The notes: generated by a model from the letters alone, not told the origin. Numbered from the stretch's first letter, positions 1 through 8,392 are shown. The stretch is 24,033 nt of DNA from an uncultured Odoribacter sp. (GCA_905193145.1 CAJJNP010000034.1:1-24033); one strand, 5' to 3'. Made by a program: numbers and translations.

Positions 1-190
1 CTTCGATTACTCTCGGATGAGAAGAAAGACCTAAATAGTTGTTTGCACAAAAGTTCAATACAGTTTCGCCTGTAGTTAATTTAATTTCTGCTCCCTGTGG
101 AGTAGCAATCAGTCGCTCGGTCTTATATAAGCCGGCATCTTTGATAGACTGAATTTCAGTTTTTAAGAAATCTTGAAATTTTCCGTACAT
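1..190 (-). CDS. kbl: Glycine C-acetyltransferase (2-amino-3-ketobutyrate CoA ligase), 5' part
   Basis: The 63 N-terminal codons are present; the rest lies beyond the left edge of the window. The reading frame starts at the ATG complementary to 188-190 (MYGKFQDFLKTEIQ...) and contains LNFCANNYLGLSSHP, the N-terminal signature of alpha-oxoamine synthases, PLP enzymes of fold type I. The MYGK start and the spacing to NFCANNYLGL match my recollection of bacterial Kbl, which joins glycine and acetyl-CoA to 2-amino-3-ketobutyrate (or cleaves it) in threonine breakdown. The PLP lysine is not in the window, so serine palmitoyltransferase or BioF cannot be fully excluded, but the start is much more Kbl-like. 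It is transcribed divergently from the susC gene. Confidence 0.85.
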   Translation of the reverse strand, partial: MYGKFQDFLKTEIQSIKDAGLYKTERLIATPQGAEIKLTTGETVLNFCANNYLGLSSHPRVIE

Positions 191-218
191 AACTGTAAGT
201 TTATTGGTATTCTGACTT

Positions 219-226
219 CAAAAGTA
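219..226 (-). promoter_or_regulatory. Probable -7 element for kbl
   Basis: Read on the minus strand this is TACTTTTG, a full match to the Bacteroidota -7 consensus TAnnTTTG, 28 nt upstream of the kbl ATG. No TTTG is found about 19 nt further upstream, so the -33 half is weak or absent. Confidence 0.45.
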
Positions 227-352
227 TAATATTTTTATGAGATTGTTCGCATATTATGATTTTAATTTTGTGAAAAAGGGTGTGTTTTGCATGTATTGTA
301 TGTCGTATTAGGATAAAATTAAGAAATAATTGAGTTAATTTTAGTGTTTTGA

Positions 353-383
353 TTTGGAATATCGAAAATGATTAATACATTTG
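353..383 (+). promoter_or_regulatory. Promoter of the susC-susD pair
   Basis: TTTG at 353-356 and TACATTTG at 376-383 match the Bacteroidota -33 and -7 elements exactly, with a 19-nt spacer. Transcription should begin near 390, leaving a leader of about 210 nt before the susC ATG. Confidence 0.7.
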
Positions 384-412
384 CTTTGAAATCTTCATGA
401 AAAGATGAGGAA

Positions 413-446
413 ATGACCATATTCGGGCGTACGATGAAATGGTCAT
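413..446. repeat. 8-bp inverted repeat in the susC leader
   Basis: ATGACCAT (413-420) and ATGGTCAT (439-446) are perfect reverse complements separated by 18 nt. It could be a protein-binding dyad or an RNA stem in the leader. There is no T run directly after it, so it is not an intrinsic terminator. A dyad this short could arise by chance. Confidence 0.35.
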
Positions 447-598
447 GCTTCAGATTAAAGAAACAAATAGTAAGTAAAATAAATATAATTTGTTTTTTTT
501 TCTACGTGGGCTGGTGCGGATGCTTTTGGATGCCATAGGGAATATTGAAGGCATTTGTGATGTATTAACTATTAACTTAAACTAAAAACCTGTTATTT

Positions 599-3500
599 AT
601 GAAAAACAAACTGTTGCTTTTGCTTACATGCCTGTTGGTGGGTGTAGGCTTGCTGAATGCACAGACGAAGAGCGTCTCGGGACGCGTCTTGTCTGCGGAG
701 AATGATGAACCGATTCCCGGTGCCACCATTTTGGTGAAGGGTACGTCTATCGGTGTGGCTTCTGATGATAAAGGGCGTTTTACGCTGAATGTGCCGGTAT
801 CTGCCACTACGCTGGTGGTTTCTTTTATGGGTATGGAAACGTTGGAGGTGGGTGTCAAGCCTGACCTGACTGTCCGTCTGAAGCCTGTGAACAAGAAGTT
901 GGATGAGGTGATGGTGGTGGCTTACGGAACTGCCAAGAAATCGAGTTTTACAGGTGCTGCAGAGGTGATTAAGAACGAACAATTGGAAAAAATGAATGTC
1001 GTGTCCGTTACCAAGGCTTTGGAGGGTACATCTCCCGGTCTGCAGGTGATGGGCGGTACCGGTCAGCCGGGTTCGGGGGCATCGATACGTATTCGAGGTA
1101 TCGGTTCGCTATCATCTTCTTCAGCACCGTTGTATGTGTTGAACGGTGCTGTCTTTGACGGAGATATCAGTGCTATTAATCCTGATGACATTGAATCGAT
1201 ATCAGTGTTGAAAGATGCGGCTTCGGCTGCTTTGTACGGAGCCCGTGGCGCAAATGGAGTCATTATGATACAGACCAAAAAGGGAAGTGCCGAAAAGTCA
1301 ACCTTGAGTGTCAAGGCTGTATGGGGCTTCTCTTCTCGTGCGATTCCTGAGTATTCACGTATCGGTGTGAAGGATTATTACGAGACTGCATGGGAAGCCT
1401 ATCGGAATGCATTGATTGCTGCAGGTAATTCTCCTGAGGAGTCGGCTGCTTATGCGGCTGCCAATCTTATCAACAAGCAGCTCGGCGGTTATAATAATTA
1501 TAATGTGGCGGCGGACAAGCTGATAGGTGTAGACGGTAAGTTGGATCCTTCAGCACAGTTGCTTTATCATGATGATTGGGAGGATGCTTTGTTTCATACT
1601 GGATTGAAGCAGGATTATATGCTTTCCATGAGCGGCGGTTCCGGAAAGACAACCTATTATCTTTCGCTCGGATGGCTTGATGAGGAGGGAATCATGACCA
1701 GTACTGATTACCAGCGTTTTACAGCAAGAGCGAATATCAGCAATCAGTTTACCGATTGGTTCAATTTGGAGGGGAATTTGGGCTACACTAATAACAAAAG
1801 TAATTATATGATGCAGGCAGAGGGAACGTATGCCATCAATCCGTTCTATTATTCCCGTATGATTGCTCCGATATTCCCGATTTATAAGCGCGATGAACAA
1901 GGCAATTATATTTTGGATGAAGTAGGAGAGAAGGTTTTTGATTATGGAGAGACTCGTCCTTTTAACGGAAGGACCAATAATTTGGCTTCATTGATTCATG
2001 ATGCTGTCAATAATCAGACTGATAATTTCAATATTAACATTACTGCCGGAACGAAATTCTTGCGTGATTTCACATTTAAGGTGAGTGGAAGTGCCGATAT
2101 TGTAAACCGTCGTTATAACAGTATGTATAATAATGAGTTTGGAGATGCTGCCAATGTGGGTGGGCGTGCTGTTGTAGAGGCATTGAGAATGGAATCGCTT
2201 ACATTCAACCAGATATTGAATTTTAATAAAGAAATTGGTCTGCACAATGTGGCTGCTATGGTGGGGCATGAAAGCTATCGATATACGAAGAAGAATGTTT
2301 ATGCACGACGTACCGGTTTCCCATTGGCAATGTCTGGTGATCTGGCTTTTGGAGCGCAGTTGGAGGATGGTAACAGTAAAACAGATGAATATGCTGTGGA
2401 GGGTTGGTTCGGACAATTGAGTTATGATTTTGATAACCGTTATTATATTTCCGGTTCTTACCGCAGGGATGGAAGTTCACGCTTTTATAAAGATAGCCGT
2501 TGGGGAAATTTCTGGTCGGTGGGTGCATCCTGGAGAATTTCGCAGGAGTCCTTTATGAAAAATATCGGATGGATTGACAACTTGAAATTGAAAGTGTCGT
2601 ATGGAGTGCAGGGGAATGACAATATACTTGTTGACGATTTTGCCAATTATTATGCATGGCAGAATTTCTTTGAAGCCTATGCCAATCATGATTATGCAGG
2701 AGCCATTCATTCGACACTGGGTAATATGGATTTGCATTGGGAGGAAAATTCCAATTTCAATGTCGGTCTTGAATTTGGTTTTTTGAACCGAATCCGTGGA
2801 GAGGTGGACTATTTTATCCGTAAGGGAGAAGATATGCTGTATGCCGTGCCTGTCCCTTTTTCTACAGGATTGTCTTCCATGACTCAGAATGCTGCATCGA
2901 TGGACAATAAGGGGGTTGAGCTACAATTGTCTTTCGATATTTTTAAGGAAAGTGCGTTTAAGTGGACACTGGACTTTAATTTGACTCACTACAAGAATGA
3001 ACTGACCAAACTGACTCAGGAGGAGGTATGGAATGGTACGGAAAAATGGGTGGAAGGAGGTTCTATTTATGATTTCTGGCTGGTAAAATGGGCGGGGGTA
3101 GATCCTGAAAACGGTGATGAATTGTGGTGGTATAAAAATAATGATACTTGGGAAAAGACAAATGATTATTCGCTGGTATCCAAAGATCCGAAGAACAAGC
3201 AGCATGTAGGTTCTGCCATACCTAAGGTATATGGTGGTTTTACCAATAATTTTTCATGGAAAGGATTGAACTTGTCGGTATTTTTCTCTTACTCGGCAGG
3301 TGGTAAGATGTATGATAGCAATTATCAATTGTTGATGCATGCGGGTGATTTGGGGAATGCCTGGCATAAGGATATTATGAAACGTTGGAGAAATCCTGGT
3401 GATGTGACTGATGTGCCGAGGGTTGAGAAGGGTAGCAGGGATATAGGACGTAGTAGTGACCGTTTTTTGAAGAATGCTTCTTATCTGTCTTTGCGTAATA

Positions 3501-3700
3501 TTAACCTCTCTTATACGCTTCCTGTCGAGTGGAGCAGGCGCATGAAAATGTCTTCTGTCAAAGTTTTTGTGAGTGGGGATAATCTAGTGACATTCACGAA
3601 ATTGAAAGGAATGGATCCGACTCAGGCGTTTTCCGGTGTCAGTGACAATACGTATGTACCGAATCGGGTGGTTTCTGTTGGCTTGAATATTAATTTCTAA
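599..3700 (+). CDS. SusC/RagA-type TonB-dependent outer-membrane transporter
   Basis: This 1033-residue protein imports a ligand, probably a glycan or peptide, across the outer membrane using TonB energy. The signal peptide covers about residues 1-21, with cleavage after LLNA. A carboxypeptidase-regulatory-like beta-sandwich follows (about 24-96, SVSGRV...PGATILVKG). The TonB-box region is LDEVMVVAYG at 101-110. The plug domain (about 115-230) has IRIRGIGS and VLKDAASAALYGARGANGV, hallmarks of the SusC family. The rest is beta-barrel, ending in a C-terminal phenylalanine (LNINF) as expected for BAM insertion. The susD-like gene begins 5 nt after the stop, so the two should form one SusCD complex. 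The substrate is unknown, because no degradative enzyme or regulator accompanies the pair. Confidence 0.95.
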   Translation: MKNKLLLLLTCLLVGVGLLNAQTKSVSGRVLSAENDEPIPGATILVKGTSIGVASDDKGRFTLNVPVSATTLVVSFMGMETLEVGVKPDLTVRLKPVNKKLDEVMVVAYGTAKKSSFTGAAEVIKNEQLEKMNVVSVTKALEGTSPGLQVMGGTGQPGSGASIRIRGIGSLSSSSAPLYVLNGAVFDGDISAINPDDIESISVLKDAASAALYGARGANGVIMIQTKKGSAEKSTLSVKAVWGFSSRAIPEYSRIGVKDYYETAWEAYRNALIAAGNSPEESAAYAAANLINKQLGGYNNYNVAADKLIGVDGKLDPSAQLLYHDDWEDALFHTGLKQDYMLSMSGGSGKTTYYLSLGWLDEEGIMTSTDYQRFTARANISNQFTDWFNLEGNLGYTNNKSNYMMQAEGTYAINPFYYSRMIAPIFPIYKRDEQGNYILDEVGEKVFDYGETRPFNGRTNNLASLIHDAVNNQTDNFNINITAGTKFLRDFTFKVSGSADIVNRRYNSMYNNEFGDAANVGGRAVVEALRMESLTFNQILNFNKEIGLHNVAAMVGHESYRYTKKNVYARRTGFPLAMSGDLAFGAQLEDGNSKTDEYAVEGWFGQLSYDFDNRYYISGSYRRDGSSRFYKDSRWGNFWSVGASWRISQESFMKNIGWIDNLKLKVSYGVQGNDNILVDDFANYYAWQNFFEAYANHDYAGAIHSTLGNMDLHWEENSNFNVGLEFGFLNRIRGEVDYFIRKGEDMLYAVPVPFSTGLSSMTQNAASMDNKGVELQLSFDIFKESAFKWTLDFNLTHYKNELTKLTQEEVWNGTEKWVEGGSIYDFWLVKWAGVDPENGDELWWYKNNDTWEKTNDYSLVSKDPKNKQHVGSAIPKVYGGFTNNFSWKGLNLSVFFSYSAGGKMYDSNYQLLMHAGDLGNAWHKDIMKRWRNPGDVTDVPRVEKGSRDIGRSSDRFLKNASYLSLRNINLSYTLPVEWSRRMKMSSVKVFVSGDNLVTFTKLKGMDPTQAFSGVSDNTYVPNRVVSVGLNINF

Positions 3701-3705
3701 ATTAG

Positions 3706-5184
3706 ATGATTATGAAAACATTGTATATATTGCCGTTGGTCTGGATGCTGGCATTTACATCCTGCAACAGTGATTTTTTGGATCGAGGTCCGTCGGATAA
3801 ATATACGGATGATATGATGCTTACTTCAACGGATGGAGGATTGATGTTGCTGAACGGTACGTTGCGTCGTACTTATCTTGGTGTGGGTGATGCTTATGCC
3901 ACTCAGGGACAATTCGGGCAGAAGGCTGTGGATATCATGACAGAAATGTTGTGTGAAGATTATTATACAGGAGACGGTCAATGGAATTATTATGAATCTT
4001 GGTATTCCTGGCAGTCACACAGAAGAGCGTCTGACGGGGACAATGAATTTGTGTGGATGTATTATTATGGTACGATTGATAATATGAATCTGTTGCTTTC
4101 TAATGTAGATGCCATGAAGGGGGAACAAGAAGAACGAGATAATCTTAAGGGACAGGCCTATGCTTTCCGTGCGCATAGTTATTTTAAGTTAGTGCAGCTT
4201 TATGCAGAACGTTATAAACCGGAAGGGAACAATACTCAGTTGGGAATTCCAATATATACGCATCCGACTAGAGTGGGAAATGCCCGCAGTACAGTAGAGG
4301 AAGTGTATGCTCGTATCAATACAGACCTTGATTCGGCAATGATGCTTTTAACCGGAGAACGTGAGCATATCAGTCATTTTAATTTGAATGTGGCGCAAGG
4401 GATTAAGGCCGAAGTACTGTTGACAATGGGGAAATATAAGGAGGCTGCTGAGATGGCGAATAAGGCGAGACAGGGTTTTAGCTTGATGTCTGCCGATTTG
4501 TTTGCATCCGGCTTTAACAGTGTGGCTAATCCGGAATGGATGTGGGGAGTGCAGATTAAGGCTGATCAGTCGACAATTTACGGTTCTTATTTTGCGCATA
4601 CAGATCCTTGTTCGATAGGATATAATGAGATGGGCAATGAGAAGCGCATCAATTCGCAATTGTATGCGAAGATGGGTGATGATGATGTAAGAAAAATGGT
4701 GTGCATCGGTTCGGAAGTGGATACACTGTTTTGTGACAATGGCGGTTTTATAGTTCCTCCTTATACGGTTAATAAATTTCGTTTGCCGTCTTATGCCAAT
4801 TGGTCCGGAGACTATTGCTATATGCGTGCAGCCGAAATGTATCTGATAGAAGCGGAGGGCCTGGCTCGCAGTGGTCAGGATGGAAAGGCTGCAGATGTAT
4901 TGTATGAACTGGTGAAAGCCCGCGACCCGGAATATGAACGTCCCGCAGTGACCGGTGATGCCTTGGTGGAAGAGGTGATGTTGCAGCGTCGGTTGGAACT
5001 GTTGGGTGAAGGTTTCCGCTTTATGGATTTGAAGCGTCTGAATCTGCCGCTTGACCGTGCGGATAAGGGACACGACCCGACGTTCATCAAGCCTGCCAAG
5101 GTGGAGGCAGGAGACAGCCAGTGGCAGTTTCTGATACCGGAGCAGGAGATGAACTCTAATCCGAGCATGAAGCAGAATGATTGA
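3706..5184 (+). CDS. SusD/RagB-type outer-membrane ligand-binding lipoprotein
   Basis: This is the surface lipoprotein that caps the SusC barrel and binds the incoming ligand. Counting from the first ATG, the signal peptide ends at Cys20 (LAFTSC), the probable lipidation site. Helical TPR-like segments typical of SusD follow, for example the stretch around RAHSYFKLVQLYAERY, and the C terminus (IPEQEMNSNPSMKQND) is the usual SusD ending. The length of about 490 residues is normal. Two in-frame starts exist, 3706 (MIMKT) and 3712 (MKT); the second gives a more ordinary signal peptide, so the true start may be 3712. The gene lies 5 nt after susC and is followed by a strong terminator. Confidence 0.93.
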   Translation: MIMKTLYILPLVWMLAFTSCNSDFLDRGPSDKYTDDMMLTSTDGGLMLLNGTLRRTYLGVGDAYATQGQFGQKAVDIMTEMLCEDYYTGDGQWNYYESWYSWQSHRRASDGDNEFVWMYYYGTIDNMNLLLSNVDAMKGEQEERDNLKGQAYAFRAHSYFKLVQLYAERYKPEGNNTQLGIPIYTHPTRVGNARSTVEEVYARINTDLDSAMMLLTGEREHISHFNLNVAQGIKAEVLLTMGKYKEAAEMANKARQGFSLMSADLFASGFNSVANPEWMWGVQIKADQSTIYGSYFAHTDPCSIGYNEMGNEKRINSQLYAKMGDDDVRKMVCIGSEVDTLFCDNGGFIVPPYTVNKFRLPSYANWSGDYCYMRAAEMYLIEAEGLARSGQDGKAADVLYELVKARDPEYERPAVTGDALVEEVMLQRRLELLGEGFRFMDLKRLNLPLDRADKGHDPTFIKPAKVEAGDSQWQFLIPEQEMNSNPSMKQND

Positions 5185-5194
5185 TTTTATATGG

Positions 5195-5221
5195 AAGCCG
5201 CCCCGTTCGGGCGGCTTTTTT
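5195..5221 (+). terminator. Intrinsic terminator of the susCD pair
   Basis: A 9-bp perfect stem, AAGCCGCCC (5195-5203) with GGGCGGCTT (5209-5217), a 5-nt loop and a T run to 5221. It starts 11 nt after the susD stop codon. Confidence 0.92.
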
Positions 5222-5295
5222 CATAGTGCGGGTATGGATGTCTGTGTGTTAATTCGAGTTAAAATATAAACGGCTTGTTTGTAGATATTGATGAT

Positions 5296-5328
5296 TTTGC
5301 GAATATTGCATCGTAGGTTATGCATTTG
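5296..5328 (+). promoter_or_regulatory. Weak candidate promoter for the glycosyltransferase
   Basis: TTTG at 5296-5299 and TGCATTTG at 5321-5328 (one mismatch to TAnnTTTG), with a 21-nt spacer, which is slightly long. It is the best candidate between the susD terminator and the next gene. Confidence 0.3.
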
Positions 5329-5401
5329 TTGGTTGTATGTATAGCCTCGATGTTTTTTTTTATTTTTAAAATTTCGACTTCGAACATAATTGTATCTGAG
5401 T

Positions 5402-7045
5402 ATGGCATATGGGTTTGTGACGAATCATGTCAGATGGATGGTTCTGTTGGTGTTTTGTTTGATAACATTTTTTGTGAACAATTCTGTGTTGTTGCCGGAC
5501 ATAATGGAAGCCAGGAATATCGTTACTGCCCGTGAAATGGTGTATGACGGTAATTGGGTCGTGCCAACGATGAATGGTGAATTGAGGTTTGAAAAACCGC
5601 CGTTGCCGACATGGATTGCTGCGGTTGGCGAAATTCTTGCACCTGATAGTTTAGGTTTGCAGCGTGGACTGGCGGGTTTGGCAGCCCTTCTTTTGGTATT
5701 CTATTTCTATCGTTTTGTAAAAAGATTTTTAGGAATAGATCCCTTTGTATCTACGCTGATTTTGTGTACTTGCTATAATGTGATTCTGATGGGGCGAACG
5801 GCTTCGTGGGATGTCTATTGTCATGCATTTATGATGGGGGGAATATATCACTTGGCAGCGGCAATGACGGAGATTGATAGAAAATGGAAACACGGTATTA
5901 TGGCCGGTATATTGGTGGGACTTTCTTTGATGAGTAAAGGTCCTGTGTCTGTTTATGCTCTCTTATTGCCATTTGTTATAGTGTTTGCTCTTGTTTTTAG
6001 GGAGAGGATTAAGATTTGTTGGACTGTTATAAGTGTAATGTGCATGATTGCATTGGTGGTAGGGGGATGGTGGCTTGTCTTTATTCATTTGTCATATCCG
6101 AATGAGCTGGCTGAGGTCGTGGAAAAGGAATCGACAGCCTGGATTAGTTATAATGTACGTCCATGGTATTATTATTGGAAGTTCTTTTTAGAATCGGGAG
6201 TATGGATTGTTTTATTGCTTACGGCTATAGTTTTGCCTGTTTGGAAAAGGCAATTAAGGCAAAATAAATGGTATTTGTTGCCGTTGTTGTGGATGTTGGT
6301 AGCACTTGTTCTGTTGTCTCTATTGCCGGAAAAGAAGATGAGATATGTTTTCCCATTGCTCATTCCTGCTAGTATGTTGATGGGATATCTGCTTGATTGG
6401 TGGAAAAAATATTTTGTTAGTGGTGCTGTGGAAAGGGCAGATTGTTTGATATTTCGTCTTAATGTTTGGCTTGTAGTGATAGCTGTGATGCTTTTACCGA
6501 TTTTTGGTTGGGTATTTATGTTAAGTGTGGGGAAAATGACTTTTGGACTATGGCTTATAATGACTTGTACTTGTCTTGTCGTGGCTCTTGTGTTGATTTG
6601 GGCTGGTTTGCGATTGAGAATACAATATTTGGTGTATGCTGTGGCAATACTTTTTATGGTGTCAGAAGTGATATTGTTCCCTAGTCTTAAAAGTATTATT
6701 AATAATCCGGAAATGAAAAGTATAGCTTCGGTCCGAGAGATTGAAATATTGCACGATCTTCCTTTTTATCACGATGCCAGCGAGCCGTTGCGTATAGAAT
6801 TAGTATATGCGGCACATAGGAAAATTCGTCCGATAGAAATGGATACGACATCATTAAAAGAGCATTCTCCAATGGTGTTGCTTACACATGAGCCTATAGA
6901 AGAGGTATTGGATGAGGATGTGATTAGGCGTGTCGATATTGAGCATGTGGGAGTATATGATGATAATCCGCGCCCGCGTTCTAATAAGAGATATGGCAAA
7001 GACTTTATATATCATGTGAATATATTAAATTATAGAGCAAAATAA
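5402..7045 (+). CDS. Membrane glycosyltransferase, GT-C fold, ArnT/PMT (GT39/GT83) type
   Basis: This 547-residue polytopic membrane protein is predicted to transfer a sugar from a polyprenyl-phosphate donor on the periplasmic face of the inner membrane, as in lipid A, glycan or protein modification. The N-terminal region PDIMEARNIVTAREMVYDG followed by NWVVPTMNGELRFEKPPLP aligns with the ArnT/PMT_2 signature (acidic residue plus Arg, then W-x-x-P and the EKPPL motif). Glu36 would be the acidic residue in the first periplasmic loop. Many hydrophobic segments follow, with a soluble C-terminal tail of about 100 residues. I chose the ATG at 5402; the frame can be extended to a TTG at 5390 but nothing favours it. 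No partner genes are adjacent, so donor and acceptor are unknown. No terminator follows, so readthrough into the riboflavin leader is possible. Confidence 0.82.
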   Translation: MAYGFVTNHVRWMVLLVFCLITFFVNNSVLLPDIMEARNIVTAREMVYDGNWVVPTMNGELRFEKPPLPTWIAAVGEILAPDSLGLQRGLAGLAALLLVFYFYRFVKRFLGIDPFVSTLILCTCYNVILMGRTASWDVYCHAFMMGGIYHLAAAMTEIDRKWKHGIMAGILVGLSLMSKGPVSVYALLLPFVIVFALVFRERIKICWTVISVMCMIALVVGGWWLVFIHLSYPNELAEVVEKESTAWISYNVRPWYYYWKFFLESGVWIVLLLTAIVLPVWKRQLRQNKWYLLPLLWMLVALVLLSLLPEKKMRYVFPLLIPASMLMGYLLDWWKKYFVSGAVERADCLIFRLNVWLVVIAVMLLPIFGWVFMLSVGKMTFGLWLIMTCTCLVVALVLIWAGLRLRIQYLVYAVAILFMVSEVILFPSLKSIINNPEMKSIASVREIEILHDLPFYHDASEPLRIELVYAAHRKIRPIEMDTTSLKEHSPMVLLTHEPIEEVLDEDVIRRVDIEHVGVYDDNPRPRSNKRYGKDFIYHVNILNYRAK

Positions 7046-7055
7046 GTGTGAGCAT

Positions 7056-7085
7056 TTTGTTTTTCCGAAATAAACTTTATTTTTG
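7056..7085 (+). promoter_or_regulatory. Promoter of the riboflavin operon
   Basis: TTTG at 7056-7059 and TATTTTTG at 7078-7085 match the Bacteroidota -33 and -7 elements with an 18-nt spacer. The predicted start, near 7092-7095, is just upstream of the riboswitch P1 stem. Confidence 0.75.
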
Positions 7086-7102
7086 CAGTGTATTTGAATA
7101 AT

Positions 7103-7219
7103 ATTTCTTCAGGGCAGGGTGTAAATCCCTACCGGCGGTGATAGTCCGCGACTCCCTTATGGGGACTGAATCGGTGAAATTCCGATACCGACGGTGACAG
7201 TCCGGATGATAGAAGAAAT
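7103..7219 (+). ncRNA. FMN riboswitch aptamer (RFN element)
   Basis: The sequence contains the conserved RFN blocks in order: AGGGCAGGGTGTAAATCCC, ACCGGCGGTGATAGTCCGCG, a variable hairpin, GGACTGAATCGGTGAAATTC, CCGATACCGACGGTGACAGT and CCGGATGA. The closing P1 stem is a perfect 8-bp pair, ATTTCTTC (7103-7110) with GAAGAAAT (7212-7219). The aptamer binds flavin mononucleotide and should repress the riboflavin genes directly downstream when FMN is abundant. It is followed by an intrinsic attenuator at 7257-7284. Confidence 0.97.
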
Positions 7220-7256
7220 GTTGCATTGGCTTGGTAAATGCTACGTCTTTGTATAT

Positions 7257-7284
7257 ATGCCCTGAAGAGATTCAGGGCATTTTT
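7257..7284 (+). terminator. FMN-controlled attenuator (intrinsic terminator)
   Basis: A perfect 10-bp stem, ATGCCCTGAA (7257-7266) with TTCAGGGCAT (7271-7280), a GAGA loop and a T5 run ending at 7284, three bases before the ribD ATG. Its 5' arm can instead pair with the 5' strand of the riboswitch (7103-7116 with 7258-7271, 14 bp including one G-U), giving a mutually exclusive antiterminator. FMN binding should therefore favour termination before ribD. Confidence 0.85.
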
Positions 7285-7287
7285 ATT

Positions 7288-8391
7288 ATGGTGACAGAAC
7301 AAGACATACATTTTATGCGCTACGCAATGAAATTGGCTGCGAGAGGGACGGGATGGGTGAATCCTAATCCGCTGGTAGGAGCCGTGATTGTACGTGACGG
7401 ACGGATTATTGCTGAAGGATGGCATGAACGTTATGGCGGTCTGCATGCCGAGCGCAATGCTTTCAAAAATTGTCAAGAGGATACTGTTGGGGCTACAATG
7501 TATGTGACCTTGGAGCCTTGTTGCCATTATGGGAAAACGCCCCCTTGTACAGAAGCTGTTGTTGAACATGGGATTGCAAGAGTCGTTGTCGGGTTGACAG
7601 ATCCAAATCCGTTGGTGGCAGGAAAGGGGATTGGCATTTTGCGGGAGGCTGGCATTGATGTGGAAGTTGGTGTTTGTAGTGAAGAATTGAAGGCTCAGAA
7701 TCGGGTGTTTTTGAAATACATTCAAAATCGGATGCCTTGGGTGGTGATGAAGAGTGCTATGACATTGGATGGTAAGATAGCTGCGTATTCTGGTGATTCA
7801 AAATGGGTGACAGGCGAGCCGGCACGTATGAGAGTGCAGGAGATGCGTCGAACATATATGGGGATTATGGTGGGGTCTGGGACTGTTGTTGCAGACAATC
7901 CGATGTTGAATTGCCGATTGGAAGGAGAGGTTCGCCAACCTGTGCGGATTGTTGTAGATAGCGGAGCTCGTGTCGGAATGGATAGCAAGTTGGTGACAAC
8001 AGCTGTCACTTATCGGACGATTGTGGCACATACAGCAACTGCCGATCCGGATAAGTTACGGATGCTGTCGGCATGTGGTGTGGAAACGTTGTTGTGTAGA
8101 GAACAGAATGGGCATGTGGATTGCGTAGATATGCTGTCGAAGTTGGGTGGAATGGGTATCGACTCCATTTTTTTGGAGGGAGGAGGTCAACTGAACGAGA
8201 CATTTTTACGTAATGGTTTGATCGATGAGGTATATGCTTTTGTCGCTCCTAAGTTGGTGGGAGGAAAGGAAGCTAAAACTCCTGTAGAGGGACAGGGGTT
8301 TGCGCGGATGTCGGAGGCTGTAGAGTTGAAAAATGTGGAGGTGGAAATGGTAGGAAAGGATGTATTGATTCATGGGTTAATCGAAAGATGA
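7288..8391 (+). CDS. ribD: Bifunctional riboflavin deaminase/reductase
   Basis: RibD catalyses two consecutive cytoplasmic steps of riboflavin synthesis: deamination of the pyrimidine formed from GTP, then NADPH-dependent reduction of its ribose side chain. The 367-residue protein has an N-terminal cytidine-deaminase-like domain with the zinc ligands in HAE (His53, catalytic Glu55) and the PC-x8-C motif (Cys78 and Cys87, in EPCCHYGKTPPC). The C-terminal reductase domain runs from about residue 149 (VVMKSAMTLDGKIA) and has FLEGGGQLNETFL near its end. The ATG at 7288 is chosen because an upstream TTG extension (7231) would run back through the attenuator hairpin. It heads the rib operon, and ribE begins one base after its stop. 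The protein looks more Firmicutes-like than Bacteroides-like to me. Confidence 0.96.
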   Translation: MVTEQDIHFMRYAMKLAARGTGWVNPNPLVGAVIVRDGRIIAEGWHERYGGLHAERNAFKNCQEDTVGATMYVTLEPCCHYGKTPPCTEAVVEHGIARVVVGLTDPNPLVAGKGIGILREAGIDVEVGVCSEELKAQNRVFLKYIQNRMPWVVMKSAMTLDGKIAAYSGDSKWVTGEPARMRVQEMRRTYMGIMVGSGTVVADNPMLNCRLEGEVRQPVRIVVDSGARVGMDSKLVTTAVTYRTIVAHTATADPDKLRMLSACGVETLLCREQNGHVDCVDMLSKLGGMGIDSIFLEGGGQLNETFLRNGLIDEVYAFVAPKLVGGKEAKTPVEGQGFARMSEAVELKNVEVEMVGKDVLIHGLIER

Positions 8392-8392
8392 T

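Larger units (their letters stand above)
191..598. other. Divergent intergenic region (408 bp)
   Basis: The stretch between kbl and susC is AT-rich. It holds the kbl -7 element, the susC promoter (353-383), an 8-bp inverted repeat (413-446), a T9 run (493-501) and a possible 34-codon leader reading frame (434-538). No conserved gene, RNA family or regulator was recognised in it. Confidence 0.6.

Noticed and set aside
434..538. 34-codon frame in the susC leader as a real gene
   Set aside because: There is no homology or conservation evidence and the length is easily reached by chance; kept only as part of a low-interest finding.
4348..5073. 241-codon frame on the minus strand within susD
   Set aside because: The composition is that of a reverse-strand shadow, and the sense frame is clearly SusD with all family features.
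7231..7287. TTG-initiated N-terminal extension of RibD
   Set aside because: It would translate through the attenuator hairpin and adds residues not found in the family; the ATG at 7288 gives a normal N terminus.
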